From MA-ANB-1 sp965216445 (GTDB lineage: Bacteria; Actinomycetota; Acidimicrobiia; Spongiisociales; ZC4RG35), in assembly GCA_965216445.1 (NCBI GenBank), contig OZ244166.1, positions 2,545,531 to 2,609,530 on the forward strand: a DNA stretch of 64,000 nucleotides, given 5' to 3'. The notes under the pieces are model-generated. The model ran no database searches. It had not been told where the DNA came from and saw only the letters and a program-made list of their open reading frames with translations. A program made the position numbers and the translations under genes. Shown one piece after another: positions 47,995 to 57,080 of this stretch (positions within the stretch are counted from its first letter, which is position 1; each line of letters starts with the position of its first letter).

Positions 47995-50141
47995 CAACGA
48001 CGCTTCCGCTCCATCGCCAACTTGGTATGACCGACGAAGAATATGCATCAGTCGTCGGGATCCTCGATCGAGAGCCGAAGCCAGCTGAGCTTGCCATGTA
48101 CTCGGTGATGTGGTCGGAGCACTGTTCATACAAGTCCTCCCGGAAGCACCTCGGAAGGTTCCCTACAGAGGCACCGTGGGTGGTTGTGGGCCCCGGTGAG
48201 AACGCCGGTGTCGTTGACCTGGGCGATGGTTGGCTGGCGGCCCTCCGCATCGAGTCGCACAACCATCCGTCGTTCGTTGAGCCGTATCAGGGGGCGGCGA
48301 CAGGGGTCGGAGGGATACTTCGTGATGTGTTCACCATGGGAGCCCGACCAATCGCGCTCTGGGATCAGATCAGGTTCGGATCTCTTGACAAGCCCAAGAA
48401 CCGGTATCTACTCAACGGGGTCGTATCGGGAATTGCCGGCTACGGAAATGCGGTAGGAGTGCCCACTGTCGGTGGAGACATCGAATTTGACCCAGGTTAC
48501 GACGGAAACCCCCTGGTCAACGTGATGTGCCTGGGTCTATTGAAGAGGGATCAGCTGGTCCTGGGGACAGCGGGATCACCAGGTTCAGTTGCTGTTCTCC
48601 TCGGCAAAGCGACTGGCCGGGACGGAATTGGCGGAGCATCGGTACTCGCCTCCGCGTCCTTCGACGAGAGCTCCGAGGAGAAGCGTCCCTCGGTGCAGGT
48701 AGGCGACCCCTTTGAGGAAAAGAAGCTCATCGAGGCCTGCCTTGAGCTCTACAACAAAGGATTGGTCGTTGGCGTGCAGGACCTTGGAGCCGCCGGCCTG
48801 TCTTGTGCCACGTCCGAGCCAGCAGGACGAGCAGGCGTTGGAATGGAGGTAGACCTCGACCAAGTCCATACCCGAGAAACCGGCATGACTGCAGCCGAAC
48901 TCTTGATGTCCGAGTCGCAGGAGCGAATGATGGCCTTCGTCGCCCCCGAGCATGTCGACGAGGTCCTATCCGTGGCAGCGAAGTGGGAGATCGACGCGTC
49001 GGTGATCGGAGAAGTCAAAGATGGTGGCACCCTACGCATCAGCTTTGGCGACGAATTGGTGGCCGAGATACCCGCGGCCTCCCTTGCCGACGATGCACCC
49101 CTTTACGATCGGCCAGCCACGCGGCCGGCGTGGCTCGAACAGGTCCAGGCACAAGAGGAGCCCGACCTAGCCCGCGTCGACCCGGCAGACCTCCTGCTCA
49201 GACTCCTCGACGATCCAGCTATCGGTTCGACCGCCTGGATCCACGAGCAATACGACCACATGCTGTTTCTCAACACCGTGGTCGGACCTGGAGGCGACGC
49301 TTCCGTGCTGAGAATCCAGGGGACAGACAAGGCCCTAGCGGTATCCACCGACGGCAACGGGAAGCTCTGCTACCTCGACCCACGAGTCGGCTCCGCCCGG
49401 CTCGTCTATGAGGCGGCCCTGAATGTGGCTATCACCGGAGCCAAACCACTCGCCGTCGTCGATAACCTCAATTTCGGTAACCCGGAGAAACCGGAGGTCA
49501 TGTGGCAGTTCATAGAGTCGGTGGAGGGAATCTCTGAGGCGTGCGAGGTGCTGGGAGTACCGGTCGTAGGCGGAAACGTGTCGTTCTACAACGAGACGGA
49601 CGGGGTAGACATCAACCCCACTCCAGTAGTCGGTCTGCTCGGGTTGGCAGATCCAATACCCGAAACGCCACCCCGCATAGGCCGCGCCACCGAAGGTATG
49701 GAACTTTGGCTGATTGGCCCGACGGCCATCGGACTGGCCGGTTCTGCCGCCCAACGCTTAGTTGGCCATCGGCTCGGCGGAAAGCCGACACCACCTGACC
49801 CAAAGACCGCGGGTTGGGTTACCGAACTCGCCGCGAAACTCGCCTACCAGGTTCCTGTCCTGCACGACGTTTCCGATGGTGGAGTCGCCGTAGCTGCAAG
49901 TGAAATCGCAATCGCCTCCGATGTAGGCGTGTCCATAGAAACCGGGCACGTCGAGTTGTTCTCAGAAGATCCCCACCGTTTCCTCATGGCAGTGTCACCA
50001 GGCGAGATGCCTACCGGGATCGACAATGCCCGTCGTATCGGATCGTTCGGGGGACGAGTCGTGACCCTCAACGGATCTTCGCTGAGTCTCGACAAAGCCA
50101 CCGAAACATACATCTCGGCTTTGCCGAAGAGAATGGCCTGA
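47991..50141 (+). CDS. purL: Phosphoribosylformylglycinamidine synthase subunit PurL (small type)
   Basis: 716-aa ATP-dependent catalytic subunit of FGAM synthase. The N-terminus (MTDEEYASVVGILDREPKP, WSEHCSYKSSRKHL), SHNHPSFVEPYQGAATGVGGI, and GDGWLAALRIESHN are characteristic, with a second half repeating the AIRS-like fold (NLNFGNPEKPEV, GGNVSFYNET, LHDVSDGGVAVA). Length is right for the PurL-S-Q complex rather than the 1300-aa fused form. It is the last gene of the purC operon and faces queA. Confidence 0.96.
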   Translation: MTTTLPLHRQLGMTDEEYASVVGILDREPKPAELAMYSVMWSEHCSYKSSRKHLGRFPTEAPWVVVGPGENAGVVDLGDGWLAALRIESHNHPSFVEPYQGAATGVGGILRDVFTMGARPIALWDQIRFGSLDKPKNRYLLNGVVSGIAGYGNAVGVPTVGGDIEFDPGYDGNPLVNVMCLGLLKRDQLVLGTAGSPGSVAVLLGKATGRDGIGGASVLASASFDESSEEKRPSVQVGDPFEEKKLIEACLELYNKGLVVGVQDLGAAGLSCATSEPAGRAGVGMEVDLDQVHTRETGMTAAELLMSESQERMMAFVAPEHVDEVLSVAAKWEIDASVIGEVKDGGTLRISFGDELVAEIPAASLADDAPLYDRPATRPAWLEQVQAQEEPDLARVDPADLLLRLLDDPAIGSTAWIHEQYDHMLFLNTVVGPGGDASVLRIQGTDKALAVSTDGNGKLCYLDPRVGSARLVYEAALNVAITGAKPLAVVDNLNFGNPEKPEVMWQFIESVEGISEACEVLGVPVVGGNVSFYNETDGVDINPTPVVGLLGLADPIPETPPRIGRATEGMELWLIGPTAIGLAGSAAQRLVGHRLGGKPTPPDPKTAGWVTELAAKLAYQVPVLHDVSDGGVAVAASEIAIASDVGVSIETGHVELFSEDPHRFLMAVSPGEMPTGIDNARRIGSFGGRVVTLNGSSLSLDKATETYISALPKRMA

Positions 50142-50169
50142 GAACACCCGCCTTCTTGGCTCGTGTCAC

Positions 50170-51222
50170 TCACCGAGCAAGGAGGAGGGCGCTGTCGCCA
50201 AACTCATGCCACAGGTAACCCTCCGACAACGCTTCCTGGTAGGCATCGGACAGGAGCGACGACCCTATGAGTGACTCGAGCATGGCCAGATGGGTTGACA
50301 TTGGCTCGTGCCAACCGGTGATGAGCCCATCTACGGACCTCATCGAATGGTCGGATTCGATGAAGAGATCCGTCCAGAAGGCTGCCGGATGGATCAACCC
50401 TTGACTATCGACTGCAGACTCGAGGGCCCGGACGACCGTGGTCCCTGAGGCGACAACCCGACTTTCGGCTCGTCGGGTGTTGTTGATCAACCTGGCCGTG
50501 GACTCCGGCACACGAAGCCACTCCTGCGACGGCTTCTCCCCGGCTTCCAGGGAAGAGACTCCTGCGTGCAGAGTTATCGGAGCGACAGCTATGCCACGCG
50601 CAGCCAACGAGGCAAGAACCCGTCCGCTGAAAGGGCGCGAGGCGCTCGGCATCTCAGCAGAGCCGGAGACTGTGGAGAAGACGGTCTGGTATGCCGAAAT
50701 CGGAAGCGGCTCGTCGATGTGCGCATAGCGGATTGGGTGTCCCCACCGACCCAGATATCGCTTGAGCGGCAATTCAGATCGGAAATCCGCCATCCACAGT
50801 CTGTCGCTCGAAGCCCCAATCGGGTACGGGGCAATGATCTCGACCGAAGAGCCACCTGGTAGATCAAACCTCGTCGGTACGTCTCCGGTCCACTCCTTTG
50901 TGCCGTGGCCAGCAGCCAACCGCGGCTCGACCGCGTAACCCCCGGCAGGTATCGGGGTCGAGAAGTGCAGCACGAGTTCGTTGTCAACAGCTACCGCCGC
51001 AGGAAGCGTCGCCGAGTTGTTGACCACTATCAGATCACCCGGGGACAACAAGTCCGCGATATCAACAAAGCTCTGGTGCCCGATACCGAAGTTAGCGACG
51101 ACCATCAGGCGCACTTCGTCCCTCTGGAGTCCTCTCATCTCGGCCGGCTCGTTCGCATTTAGTTCCGCCGGAACGACAAATCCGTCCAGGGGCTCTCGAC
51201 TTTGTAGCCGCAGAGCGGTCAT
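50170..51222 (-). CDS. queA: QueA-like S-adenosylmethionine:tRNA ribosyltransferase-isomerase
   Basis: 350-aa enzyme of the QueA family, which transfers the ribosyl moiety of AdoMet to preQ1 in tRNA to make epoxyqueuosine. Recognised segments are LLSPGDLIVVNNSATLPAA, HPIRYAHIDEPLPISAYQTVFS, SASRPFSGRVLASLAARGI, GTTVVRALES and SVDGLITGWHEP. The N-terminal part differs from classical QueA and belongs to a divergent subgroup, so the tRNA substrate is probable rather than certain. No other queuosine genes are in the window. It overlaps the preceding SDR gene by 4 bp and probably shares its promoter. Confidence 0.75.
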   Translation of the reverse strand: MTALRLQSREPLDGFVVPAELNANEPAEMRGLQRDEVRLMVVANFGIGHQSFVDIADLLSPGDLIVVNNSATLPAAVAVDNELVLHFSTPIPAGGYAVEPRLAAGHGTKEWTGDVPTRFDLPGGSSVEIIAPYPIGASSDRLWMADFRSELPLKRYLGRWGHPIRYAHIDEPLPISAYQTVFSTVSGSAEMPSASRPFSGRVLASLAARGIAVAPITLHAGVSSLEAGEKPSQEWLRVPESTARLINNTRRAESRVVASGTTVVRALESAVDSQGLIHPAAFWTDLFIESDHSMRSVDGLITGWHEPMSTHLAMLESLIGSSLLSDAYQEALSEGYLWHEFGDSALLLAR

Positions 51223-51947
51223 GGGCTGACCAACTCGAGCAACTCGTCCGCGGTGTATCTGCCACTGGGTCGGTCGCTGCCTATCAAGTCGATCAGTGAG
51301 GGAACTCTGGATTCCGGCAGTGGCCGATCTGAAATGTCTTCTCCTGGGAAGGCGTCCTGGTGCATTCGCGTGCGCATATCCCCCGGGTCGAATGCGTAAA
51401 TCCTGACGTCGGGCTCTTCAGCGGACATCACTCTCGAAACCTGGTCGAGGGCAGCCTTTGAAGCTCCGTAGGCACCCCATCCTGCGTAAGCAGCGACAGC
51501 GGCGTCCGAGGAAACGTTCACAATCACACCCTTCGACTTACCCAACTCGGGGAGGGCCAACTGGGCAAGGCGAACAGGAGACACAACGTTCGTCTCAAAC
51601 AAAGTCAGAAGAGCAGACGGGTCGTACTCCGCCACAGGTGGGAGGGGACTAATGCCCAGGGTGCTGGCATTGTTGACCAGCAGTCGCAAGTTCCCGATCC
51701 TCGAAGCAGCTGCCACGAGGTCCCGTCGGTGGTTCTCGTCCCTCACGTCGCCCGCAAGGGCCAGTACCCGATTGTCGGCACCGCCTATGTCACGTTTGGC
51801 TTTCGCGAGTTCCGACCCATCTCTCGCGTCGATGACAACCCTCCATTGTCTGTCTACCAGGGACGATGCCAGTGCTTTGCCGAAGCCGCGCGACCCTCCT
51901 GTGACTATTGCCGTGCCTGGGATCAGTATTCGGTCGTGAGTGCTCAT
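51219..51947 (-). CDS. Short-chain dehydrogenase/reductase
   Basis: 242-aa SDR. The cofactor loop is TGGSRGFGKALA, NNAS is present, and the catalytic set is S...Y-x3-K in NVSSDA and YGASKAAL, so it should be active. ATG 51947 is chosen over TTG 51962; TACGTT ends exactly 6 nt before it, giving a leaderless mRNA. The promoter is TTGACT-N19-TACGTT with a 20-bp dyad in the spacer, shared with the upstream MFS exporter. The substrate is unknown, but common control with a drug exporter hints at detoxification. It is cotranscribed with queA. Confidence 0.85.
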   Translation of the reverse strand: MSTHDRILIPGTAIVTGGSRGFGKALASSLVDRQWRVVIDARDGSELAKAKRDIGGADNRVLALAGDVRDENHRRDLVAAASRIGNLRLLVNNASTLGISPLPPVAEYDPSALLTLFETNVVSPVRLAQLALPELGKSKGVIVNVSSDAAVAAYAGWGAYGASKAALDQVSRVMSAEEPDVRIYAFDPGDMRTRMHQDAFPGEDISDRPLPESRVPSLIDLIGSDRPSGRYTADELLELVSP

Positions 51948-51953
51948 GACGTC

Positions 51954-51984
51954 AACGTACAACTTGAAGTTAACTTGAAGTCAA
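51954..51984 (-). promoter_or_regulatory. TTGACT-N19-TACGTT promoter with 20-bp dyad (SDR-queA)
   Basis: Minus strand -35 TTGACT (51984-51979), 19-nt spacer, -10 TACGTT (51959-51954). The dyad ACTTGAAGTTAACTTGAAGT (51962-51981 on the plus strand) is palindromic except at one position pair. A 19-bp spacer with a dyad over it is the hallmark of MerR-family-activated promoters. Confidence 0.7.
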
Positions 51985-52007
51985 GCCCTTACCTCTTTTC
52001 GAGCGCC

Positions 52008-53522
52008 TTACTCGAAGGGAGACTGCAAAGGCTTGGCCCTGCGACGTCGTACATTCGCCTCGGCCCGGTCTTCGGCGAGGTACCGCCGCAGAACCCGGAG
52101 CGGAATGATGGAGCTGAGCGCGATCCCAAGACCTACCAACAATGACAATCCGTACCCGGCGACGACCGCCTCCGCCACTTCGGGTGAGTTTGTTGAGCTC
52201 TCACCTGAGAGGATCTCCTGGACCAAGCCCACATCGCCGATCTGTTGTGCGACAACAAACAGCAGGACAGAACCCCCGATAGCTGCGCCCACGGTGAGAC
52301 CCTGATTGCGCAAGAAATGGTGGGCGGAGGTAGCTCGACCCATCTGATCCTCTGGCGTCAGCGCCCTGACCAGATTCAAGCCTGCGTTGGTCGACATACC
52401 CACACCCACTCCGGACAACACCATGCCGACCAGCAAAACCGGCAACGCCATGTGTAGATAAACCGACGCAGCGCCTAACGCTATCCCCAGTGCCGTTGCC
52501 CCCACCCCGAGTTGCATTACGGAGGTTTCTGCGAGACGAATGAGCAACCAGCTCGAGAGGTTGGCGCCCAAGGTCCAACCGATCGTGAAAAAGAACACCG
52601 ACCACGCGGTCAGGGTGGCTCCCACACCAAGTCCGGCTGAGACGTAGAGAGTTATGTATGCGGCAACCCCGAATGCGGCGGCGATGAGCAACCCTACGAA
52701 TACGCCCAGCATGGAGTAGGGAAGACGGAAAATGTGCTGTGATTTCACCACCGGGTGTGCGGTGCCCCGAGCATGTCTGCGATACAGAACCGCCGCCGCA
52801 ATTGCCAGAATCGTCCAAGCTGCTGATATCCAAGACAGACGGTCGACAGCCATCAGGGTCGCGACGGTGAATAGGGCCACGAGCAGGACCCCAATCGGAT
52901 CGAGCCGAAGCTTCTGTTCGGACTTCGGACCGGGCAACGGTCTCCAACCCGCGGCGATCGAGATGATTCCGAGGGGGAGGTTGACGAAAAAGATCCACCT
53001 CCACGACGCGAAGCTCAATAAGCCGGCGGCTATGGCGGGAGCTGCCGCTCCCATGACACCCCAGACTGTCGAGTTGGCAGCAAAGGCACGGCCACTTAGC
53101 CGATCGGGGTACACCAACGACGTCGCTGCCAAACCGACCGCAACCACCATGCCCGCCCCGATTCCCTGCACAAAGCGAATTGCAACCAAGACCGCCATCG
53201 ATGGGGCCAGACCAGCGGCGAAACCAGCAACTGAAAAGACCAGGACTGCCCAGCGAAATACGCGAGCGGTTCCGAGAGCGTCCACCACCGACCCTGCCAT
53301 CACCGTCGCTACACCTGAGGCGAACAGATAGACGGTAATGATCCAAGGGAGGAGATTGATCTGTCCGAGGTCGGCGGCGACCTGGGGTAGGGCTGCAGCC
53401 ACGGCTGTCCCCTCGAAGGCAACCAGGGCGACCGTCGTGTAGATGGCCACAGACGCGCGCAAGTAGGGAGGCGATAGAAGGCCCCCGGGCTGGTCGAGCG
53501 TCAGTGGATCTTTTTGGGTCAT
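52008..53522 (-). CDS. MFS transporter, 14-helix DHA2 (EmrB/QacA-like) exporter
   Basis: 504-aa drug/H+ antiporter type major facilitator with about 14 helices. Motif-like RFVQGIGAGMVVAVGLAATSLVYPDRLSGRAFA includes the family loop; motif C resembles WGVMGAAAPAIAAGLLSFASWRWIFFVNLPLG, diagnostic of DHA2 proteins. ATG 53522 (MTQKDPLTLDQ) is chosen over the frame opening at 53552, which overlaps the promoter. The promoter has the same MerR-type structure as the SDR gene. Probable role: efflux of toxic compounds. No MerR regulator gene is nearby. Confidence 0.85.
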   Translation of the reverse strand: MTQKDPLTLDQPGGLLSPPYLRASVAIYTTVALVAFEGTAVAAALPQVAADLGQINLLPWIITVYLFASGVATVMAGSVVDALGTARVFRWAVLVFSVAGFAAGLAPSMAVLVAIRFVQGIGAGMVVAVGLAATSLVYPDRLSGRAFAANSTVWGVMGAAAPAIAAGLLSFASWRWIFFVNLPLGIISIAAGWRPLPGPKSEQKLRLDPIGVLLVALFTVATLMAVDRLSWISAAWTILAIAAAVLYRRHARGTAHPVVKSQHIFRLPYSMLGVFVGLLIAAAFGVAAYITLYVSAGLGVGATLTAWSVFFFTIGWTLGANLSSWLLIRLAETSVMQLGVGATALGIALGAASVYLHMALPVLLVGMVLSGVGVGMSTNAGLNLVRALTPEDQMGRATSAHHFLRNQGLTVGAAIGGSVLLFVVAQQIGDVGLVQEILSGESSTNSPEVAEAVVAGYGLSLLVGLGIALSSIIPLRVLRRYLAEDRAEANVRRRRAKPLQSPFE

Positions 53523-53537
53523 TGTCGGAGAGCAGTC

Positions 53538-53568
53538 ACCGTACAACTTCAACAGCAGTTCAAGTCAA
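53538..53568 (-). promoter_or_regulatory. TTGACT-N19-TACGGT promoter with 20-bp dyad (MFS exporter)
   Basis: Minus strand -35 TTGACT (53568-53563), 19-nt spacer, -10 TACGGT (53543-53538). The dyad ACTTCAACAGCAGTTCAAGT (53546-53565, plus strand) breaks symmetry at the same pair as the SDR copy and at one more. Placement relative to -35 and -10 is identical to the SDR promoter. Confidence 0.7.
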
Positions 53569-53605
53569 GGCATTTCGACCCTGAGGTTTGGTTACCATCG
53601 AATCA

Positions 53606-54727
53606 ATGGCGAAGAGCATTGGAATTCTCACTGCCGGAGGCGACAGCCCCGGTCTCAACGCGGCAATTCGAGCTGTCGGGAAAGCCGCCCAAAGGGCTTA
53701 TGGAATGGATGTGATCGGCTTCTATGACGGCTTCGCCGGCCTCATGGAGAATCGATACCTGGAAATGGGCACGGATGAACTGTCAGGCATACTGACCCGA
53801 GGCGGAACGGTCCTGGGTACGAGCCGGTCGAACTGCACCAAGATGCGCCTCGACGATGGTGGCTACGTAGACGGTCGACCCGAGATGAAGCGGGTATTCG
53901 ACAAGCACGGACTGGATGCACTCGTGTGTCTCGGTGGCGACGGAACCGCCCGCAACGCCATCAAGCTGGAGAAGGTCGGGATACCGGTTCTCACATTGCC
54001 CAAAACAATCGACAACGACGTGGCGGGAACCGATGTGACGTTCGGCTTCGATACCGCAGTGACCATCGCAGCCGAGGCGATCGATCGACTGCACTCAACT
54101 GCTCACTCCCACCATCGAATAATGGTTGTAGAGCTCATGGGTCACACGGTTGGTTGGCTCGCTCTTGGCGCGGGCCTTGCCGCCGGGGCAGATGTGATCC
54201 TCATTCCCGAAGTGCCCTACGACGTTGAAACCGTTGCCAACTCGATAATCGCGCGCAAGGAGTCCGGCAGCAGCTTCTCGATCGTGGCGGTCGCCGAAGG
54301 TGCAATAAGCCGCGACAACGCCGCTGAGCGACAGGGACTGGTTCAACAACGTGAGGCCAGCTCTGGCGAGCAGCGACGGGCTCTGAAAAAGGCAATCAAA
54401 GCGTTTGACCGGGCTCACGTTGGAGGCACGGCAGACCTGGCGACTGAATTGAGTGAACTCACCGGACTCGAGTCTCGGGTGACCATCCTGGGCCATGTGC
54501 AAAGAGGAGGAACACCGACGCCGACCGATCGGCTCCTGGCTACCAAACTCGGAACAGCCTGCGCCGAATACATAGCCGAGGGGATCCATGGCGTCATGGT
54601 CGCGTCCAAAGGTGAAGGCACCGAGCCTGTACCACTCAAGATCCCGGCGCGCAGCATTCGATCGGTGCCATTGGATCACCCATGGGTCAGATCTGCGCGG
54701 CATCTCGGCATCGCGCTAGGAGACTGA
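53606..54727 (+). CDS. pfkA: 6-phosphofructokinase (group III type)
   Basis: Phosphorylates fructose 6-phosphate in glycolysis. The 373-aa protein has TAGGDSPGLNA (9-19), GGDGT (110-114) and PKTIDND (132-138). The Gly after GGD points to ATP rather than pyrophosphate as donor, while Lys in PKTIDND is usual in PPi enzymes; this Gly/Lys combination is, as I recall, that of Streptomyces-type ATP-PFKs. ATG 53606 has TACCAT 7 nt upstream. It precedes the salicylyl-CoA hydroxylase gene by only 8 bp, so the two may be cotranscribed although in unrelated pathways. Confidence 0.9.
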   Translation: MAKSIGILTAGGDSPGLNAAIRAVGKAAQRAYGMDVIGFYDGFAGLMENRYLEMGTDELSGILTRGGTVLGTSRSNCTKMRLDDGGYVDGRPEMKRVFDKHGLDALVCLGGDGTARNAIKLEKVGIPVLTLPKTIDNDVAGTDVTFGFDTAVTIAAEAIDRLHSTAHSHHRIMVVELMGHTVGWLALGAGLAAGADVILIPEVPYDVETVANSIIARKESGSSFSIVAVAEGAISRDNAAERQGLVQQREASSGEQRRALKKAIKAFDRAHVGGTADLATELSELTGLESRVTILGHVQRGGTPTPTDRLLATKLGTACAEYIAEGIHGVMVASKGEGTEPVPLKIPARSIRSVPLDHPWVRSARHLGIALGD

Positions 54728-54735
54728 TTGAGCTG

Positions 54736-57054
54736 ATGTCTATACCCAGGTCGGTTGCCATAACGGGAGGCGGTCCCGCCGGGCTCTATCTAGCCATCCT
54801 CCTCAAGAAGAACGCTCCAGAGATGACGGTTGACGTTTACGAACGCAACCTCCCGGGAGAAGCCTTGGGGTTCGGGGTTGTTTTCTCCGACGAAACCCTC
54901 GACAACATAGAGGCGGCCGATCCGCCCTTCTACAGTGCCCTGGAGAAAGAGTTCCGGCAATGGGGCGAGATCGAAGTCCGGCACTTCTCCGGGGAGACAA
55001 TCCGATCCGGCGGACACGGGTTCGCAGCCGCCGGCCGCCGAACCCTTCTCGAATTACTCACCGCACGAGCACAGGAAGTGGGGGCAAACCTCCACTTCAC
55101 CAACGAGGTGACACGGGTGGATCAGCTGGCCAGTGCCGATGTCATCGTCGGTGCCGATGGTGTTCACAGTCTTACTCGTAACACGTACCCGGACGTCTTC
55201 ATCCCTACGTTCGACCAGCGACGCAACAAATACATATGGTTTGGGACCGACCGGGTCTTCGACGACTTCACCTTCATCTTCGAGGACACGCCCCACGGGC
55301 TGGTGTGGGCTCATGTCTACCCGTTCTCGGATGAGGCGTCCACGTTCATCGTTGAAATGGCGCCGGAGACATGGCGCGGGTTCGGATTTGATCGGAATGA
55401 AGATCGGGAATGGGAGCACCAAGAGAGTGACGAGTTCGCCCTCGCTCAATCTCGACAGTTGTTCGCCGATCACCTCGAGGGTCATCAGTTGATCGGGAAC
55501 AAGTCTCGATGGCTGCAGTTCCCAACCATCACCTGCGAACGCTGGTCACACAACAACATCGTGCTCATGGGTGATGCAGTGCACACCGCCCACTTCTCAG
55601 TTGGCTCGGGGACAAAACTCGCAATGGAAGACGCCATTGTCCTTGCCGAGGAGCTGCTCTCGGGCCAGGACGTACCCGAGGCGCTCAAGGCATACGAAGA
55701 AGAACGACGACCTGTTGTCGAGAGCACCCAGCGGGCTGCCAAAGCAAGCCTTCAGTGGTTTGAGGGTGCCGACAGGTACCGGCACCAGGAACCCACCCAG
55801 TTTGCCTTCTCAATGCTGACCAGGAGCCAACGGGTGACATATGACAACCTGCGCCTTCGCGACCCTGAGTACATGGCGACAGTTGACGGTTGGTACGCGG
55901 AGTCCGACCACGGATCACCGACACCAACCACGCCAGACGTCCCGCCGATGTTTCATCCCTTTCAGTTACGCAACCTGATCCTCGCCAACAGGATCGTCGT
56001 CTCACCGATGGATCAATACTCAGCCCAAGGCGGGATGCCAACCGACTGGCACCTGGTTCATCTCGGTAGTCGGGGAGTTGGCGGAGCTGGTTTGGTGATG
56101 ACAGAGATGACCTGCGTCTCTCCAAACGGTCGGATCAGCCCCGGCTGTGCCGGAATCTGGAATGACGACCAGGCTCATGCCTGGAAGCGCATCGTCGACT
56201 TCATCCACGACAACACAACCGCCGCGGTCGGGCTCCAAATCGGCCACTCTGGGAGAAAGGGCTCAACCAAGTTGATGTGGGAGGGCGACAGTGAGCCACT
56301 CGACGAGGGCAACTGGGAGATCATCTCACCGTCACCAATCAAATACCGTCCAGACAGCGCTACCCCGCGACAAATGACGCTCGGCGACATGGAACAGGTC
56401 ATCGAAGACCACAAGGAGGCTGCAATCCGGGGCGACCGGGCCGGGTTCGACCTCCTCGAGCTGCACTTTGCCCACGGGTACCTCCTCTCCAGCTTTCTGA
56501 CACCGTTGGCCAATCAGAGAACTGACGAATTCGGTGGGTCCCTGGAGAACCGCATGCGTTTCCCCCTGGAGCTCTTCGATGCAGTCCGTAAAGTCTGGCC
56601 GGACGACAAGCCGATCTCCGTCAGGATCTCAGCGACCGACTGGGTCGAAGGCGGCTTCGATGGTGACGACGCAGTCGCGCTAGCCGCCGCCTTGAAAGAT
56701 CGTGGTTGCGACATCATCGACGTTTCCACTGGACAGACCAGTGTCGATGCCCGCCCCGAATACGGACGTCTCTATCAAACACCGTTCTCCGACAGGATCC
56801 GCAATGAGGTAGGAATCCCGACGATGACTGTTGGTGCGGTGTCGAGTATCGACGATGTCCACAACATTCTCGTTGCCGGTCGCGCTGATCTTTGCCTTCT
56901 GGCTCGACCCCACCTCGTCGACCCCTACTGGACGATGAACGCTGCCATCGACCTCGGATTCACCGAGCACAACTTCCCCAACCAGTACCTGTCCGGCCTA
57001 GGTGCCCGGCGCCGAGAACAGGATCCGATTGCCCCAGATGTGTTCCGGAGATAG
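54736..57054 (+). CDS. Bifunctional salicylyl-CoA 5-hydroxylase / OYE-type oxidoreductase
   Basis: 772-aa fusion. Residues about 1-395 form an FAD monooxygenase (ITGGGPAGLYLAILL, VIVGADGVHS, GDAVHTAHFSVGSGTKLAMEDA) and about 400-770 an old-yellow-enzyme NADH:flavin oxidoreductase (FHPFQLRNLILANRIVVSPM, QIGHSGRKGS, RTDEFGGSLENR). This architecture is known from salicylyl-CoA 5-hydroxylases of the gentisyl-CoA route (SdgC-like) and from 2-aminobenzoyl-CoA monooxygenase/reductases. No salicylyl-CoA ligase or ring-cleaving gene is in view, so the aromatic CoA substrate is open. The start choice ATG 54736 matches the family. Confidence 0.83.
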   Translation: MSIPRSVAITGGGPAGLYLAILLKKNAPEMTVDVYERNLPGEALGFGVVFSDETLDNIEAADPPFYSALEKEFRQWGEIEVRHFSGETIRSGGHGFAAAGRRTLLELLTARAQEVGANLHFTNEVTRVDQLASADVIVGADGVHSLTRNTYPDVFIPTFDQRRNKYIWFGTDRVFDDFTFIFEDTPHGLVWAHVYPFSDEASTFIVEMAPETWRGFGFDRNEDREWEHQESDEFALAQSRQLFADHLEGHQLIGNKSRWLQFPTITCERWSHNNIVLMGDAVHTAHFSVGSGTKLAMEDAIVLAEELLSGQDVPEALKAYEEERRPVVESTQRAAKASLQWFEGADRYRHQEPTQFAFSMLTRSQRVTYDNLRLRDPEYMATVDGWYAESDHGSPTPTTPDVPPMFHPFQLRNLILANRIVVSPMDQYSAQGGMPTDWHLVHLGSRGVGGAGLVMTEMTCVSPNGRISPGCAGIWNDDQAHAWKRIVDFIHDNTTAAVGLQIGHSGRKGSTKLMWEGDSEPLDEGNWEIISPSPIKYRPDSATPRQMTLGDMEQVIEDHKEAAIRGDRAGFDLLELHFAHGYLLSSFLTPLANQRTDEFGGSLENRMRFPLELFDAVRKVWPDDKPISVRISATDWVEGGFDGDDAVALAAALKDRGCDIIDVSTGQTSVDARPEYGRLYQTPFSDRIRNEVGIPTMTVGAVSSIDDVHNILVAGRADLCLLARPHLVDPYWTMNAAIDLGFTEHNFPNQYLSGLGARRREQDPIAPDVFRR

Positions 57055-57080
57055 GTCAAAGCCCTAGCGCTCGCCGCCTC

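Noticed and set aside
52201..53346. 381-aa minus-strand ORF in another frame of the MFS gene
   Set aside because: Same strand as the exporter but out of frame; its sequence is low-complexity Arg/Gly/Ser without hydrophobic helices.
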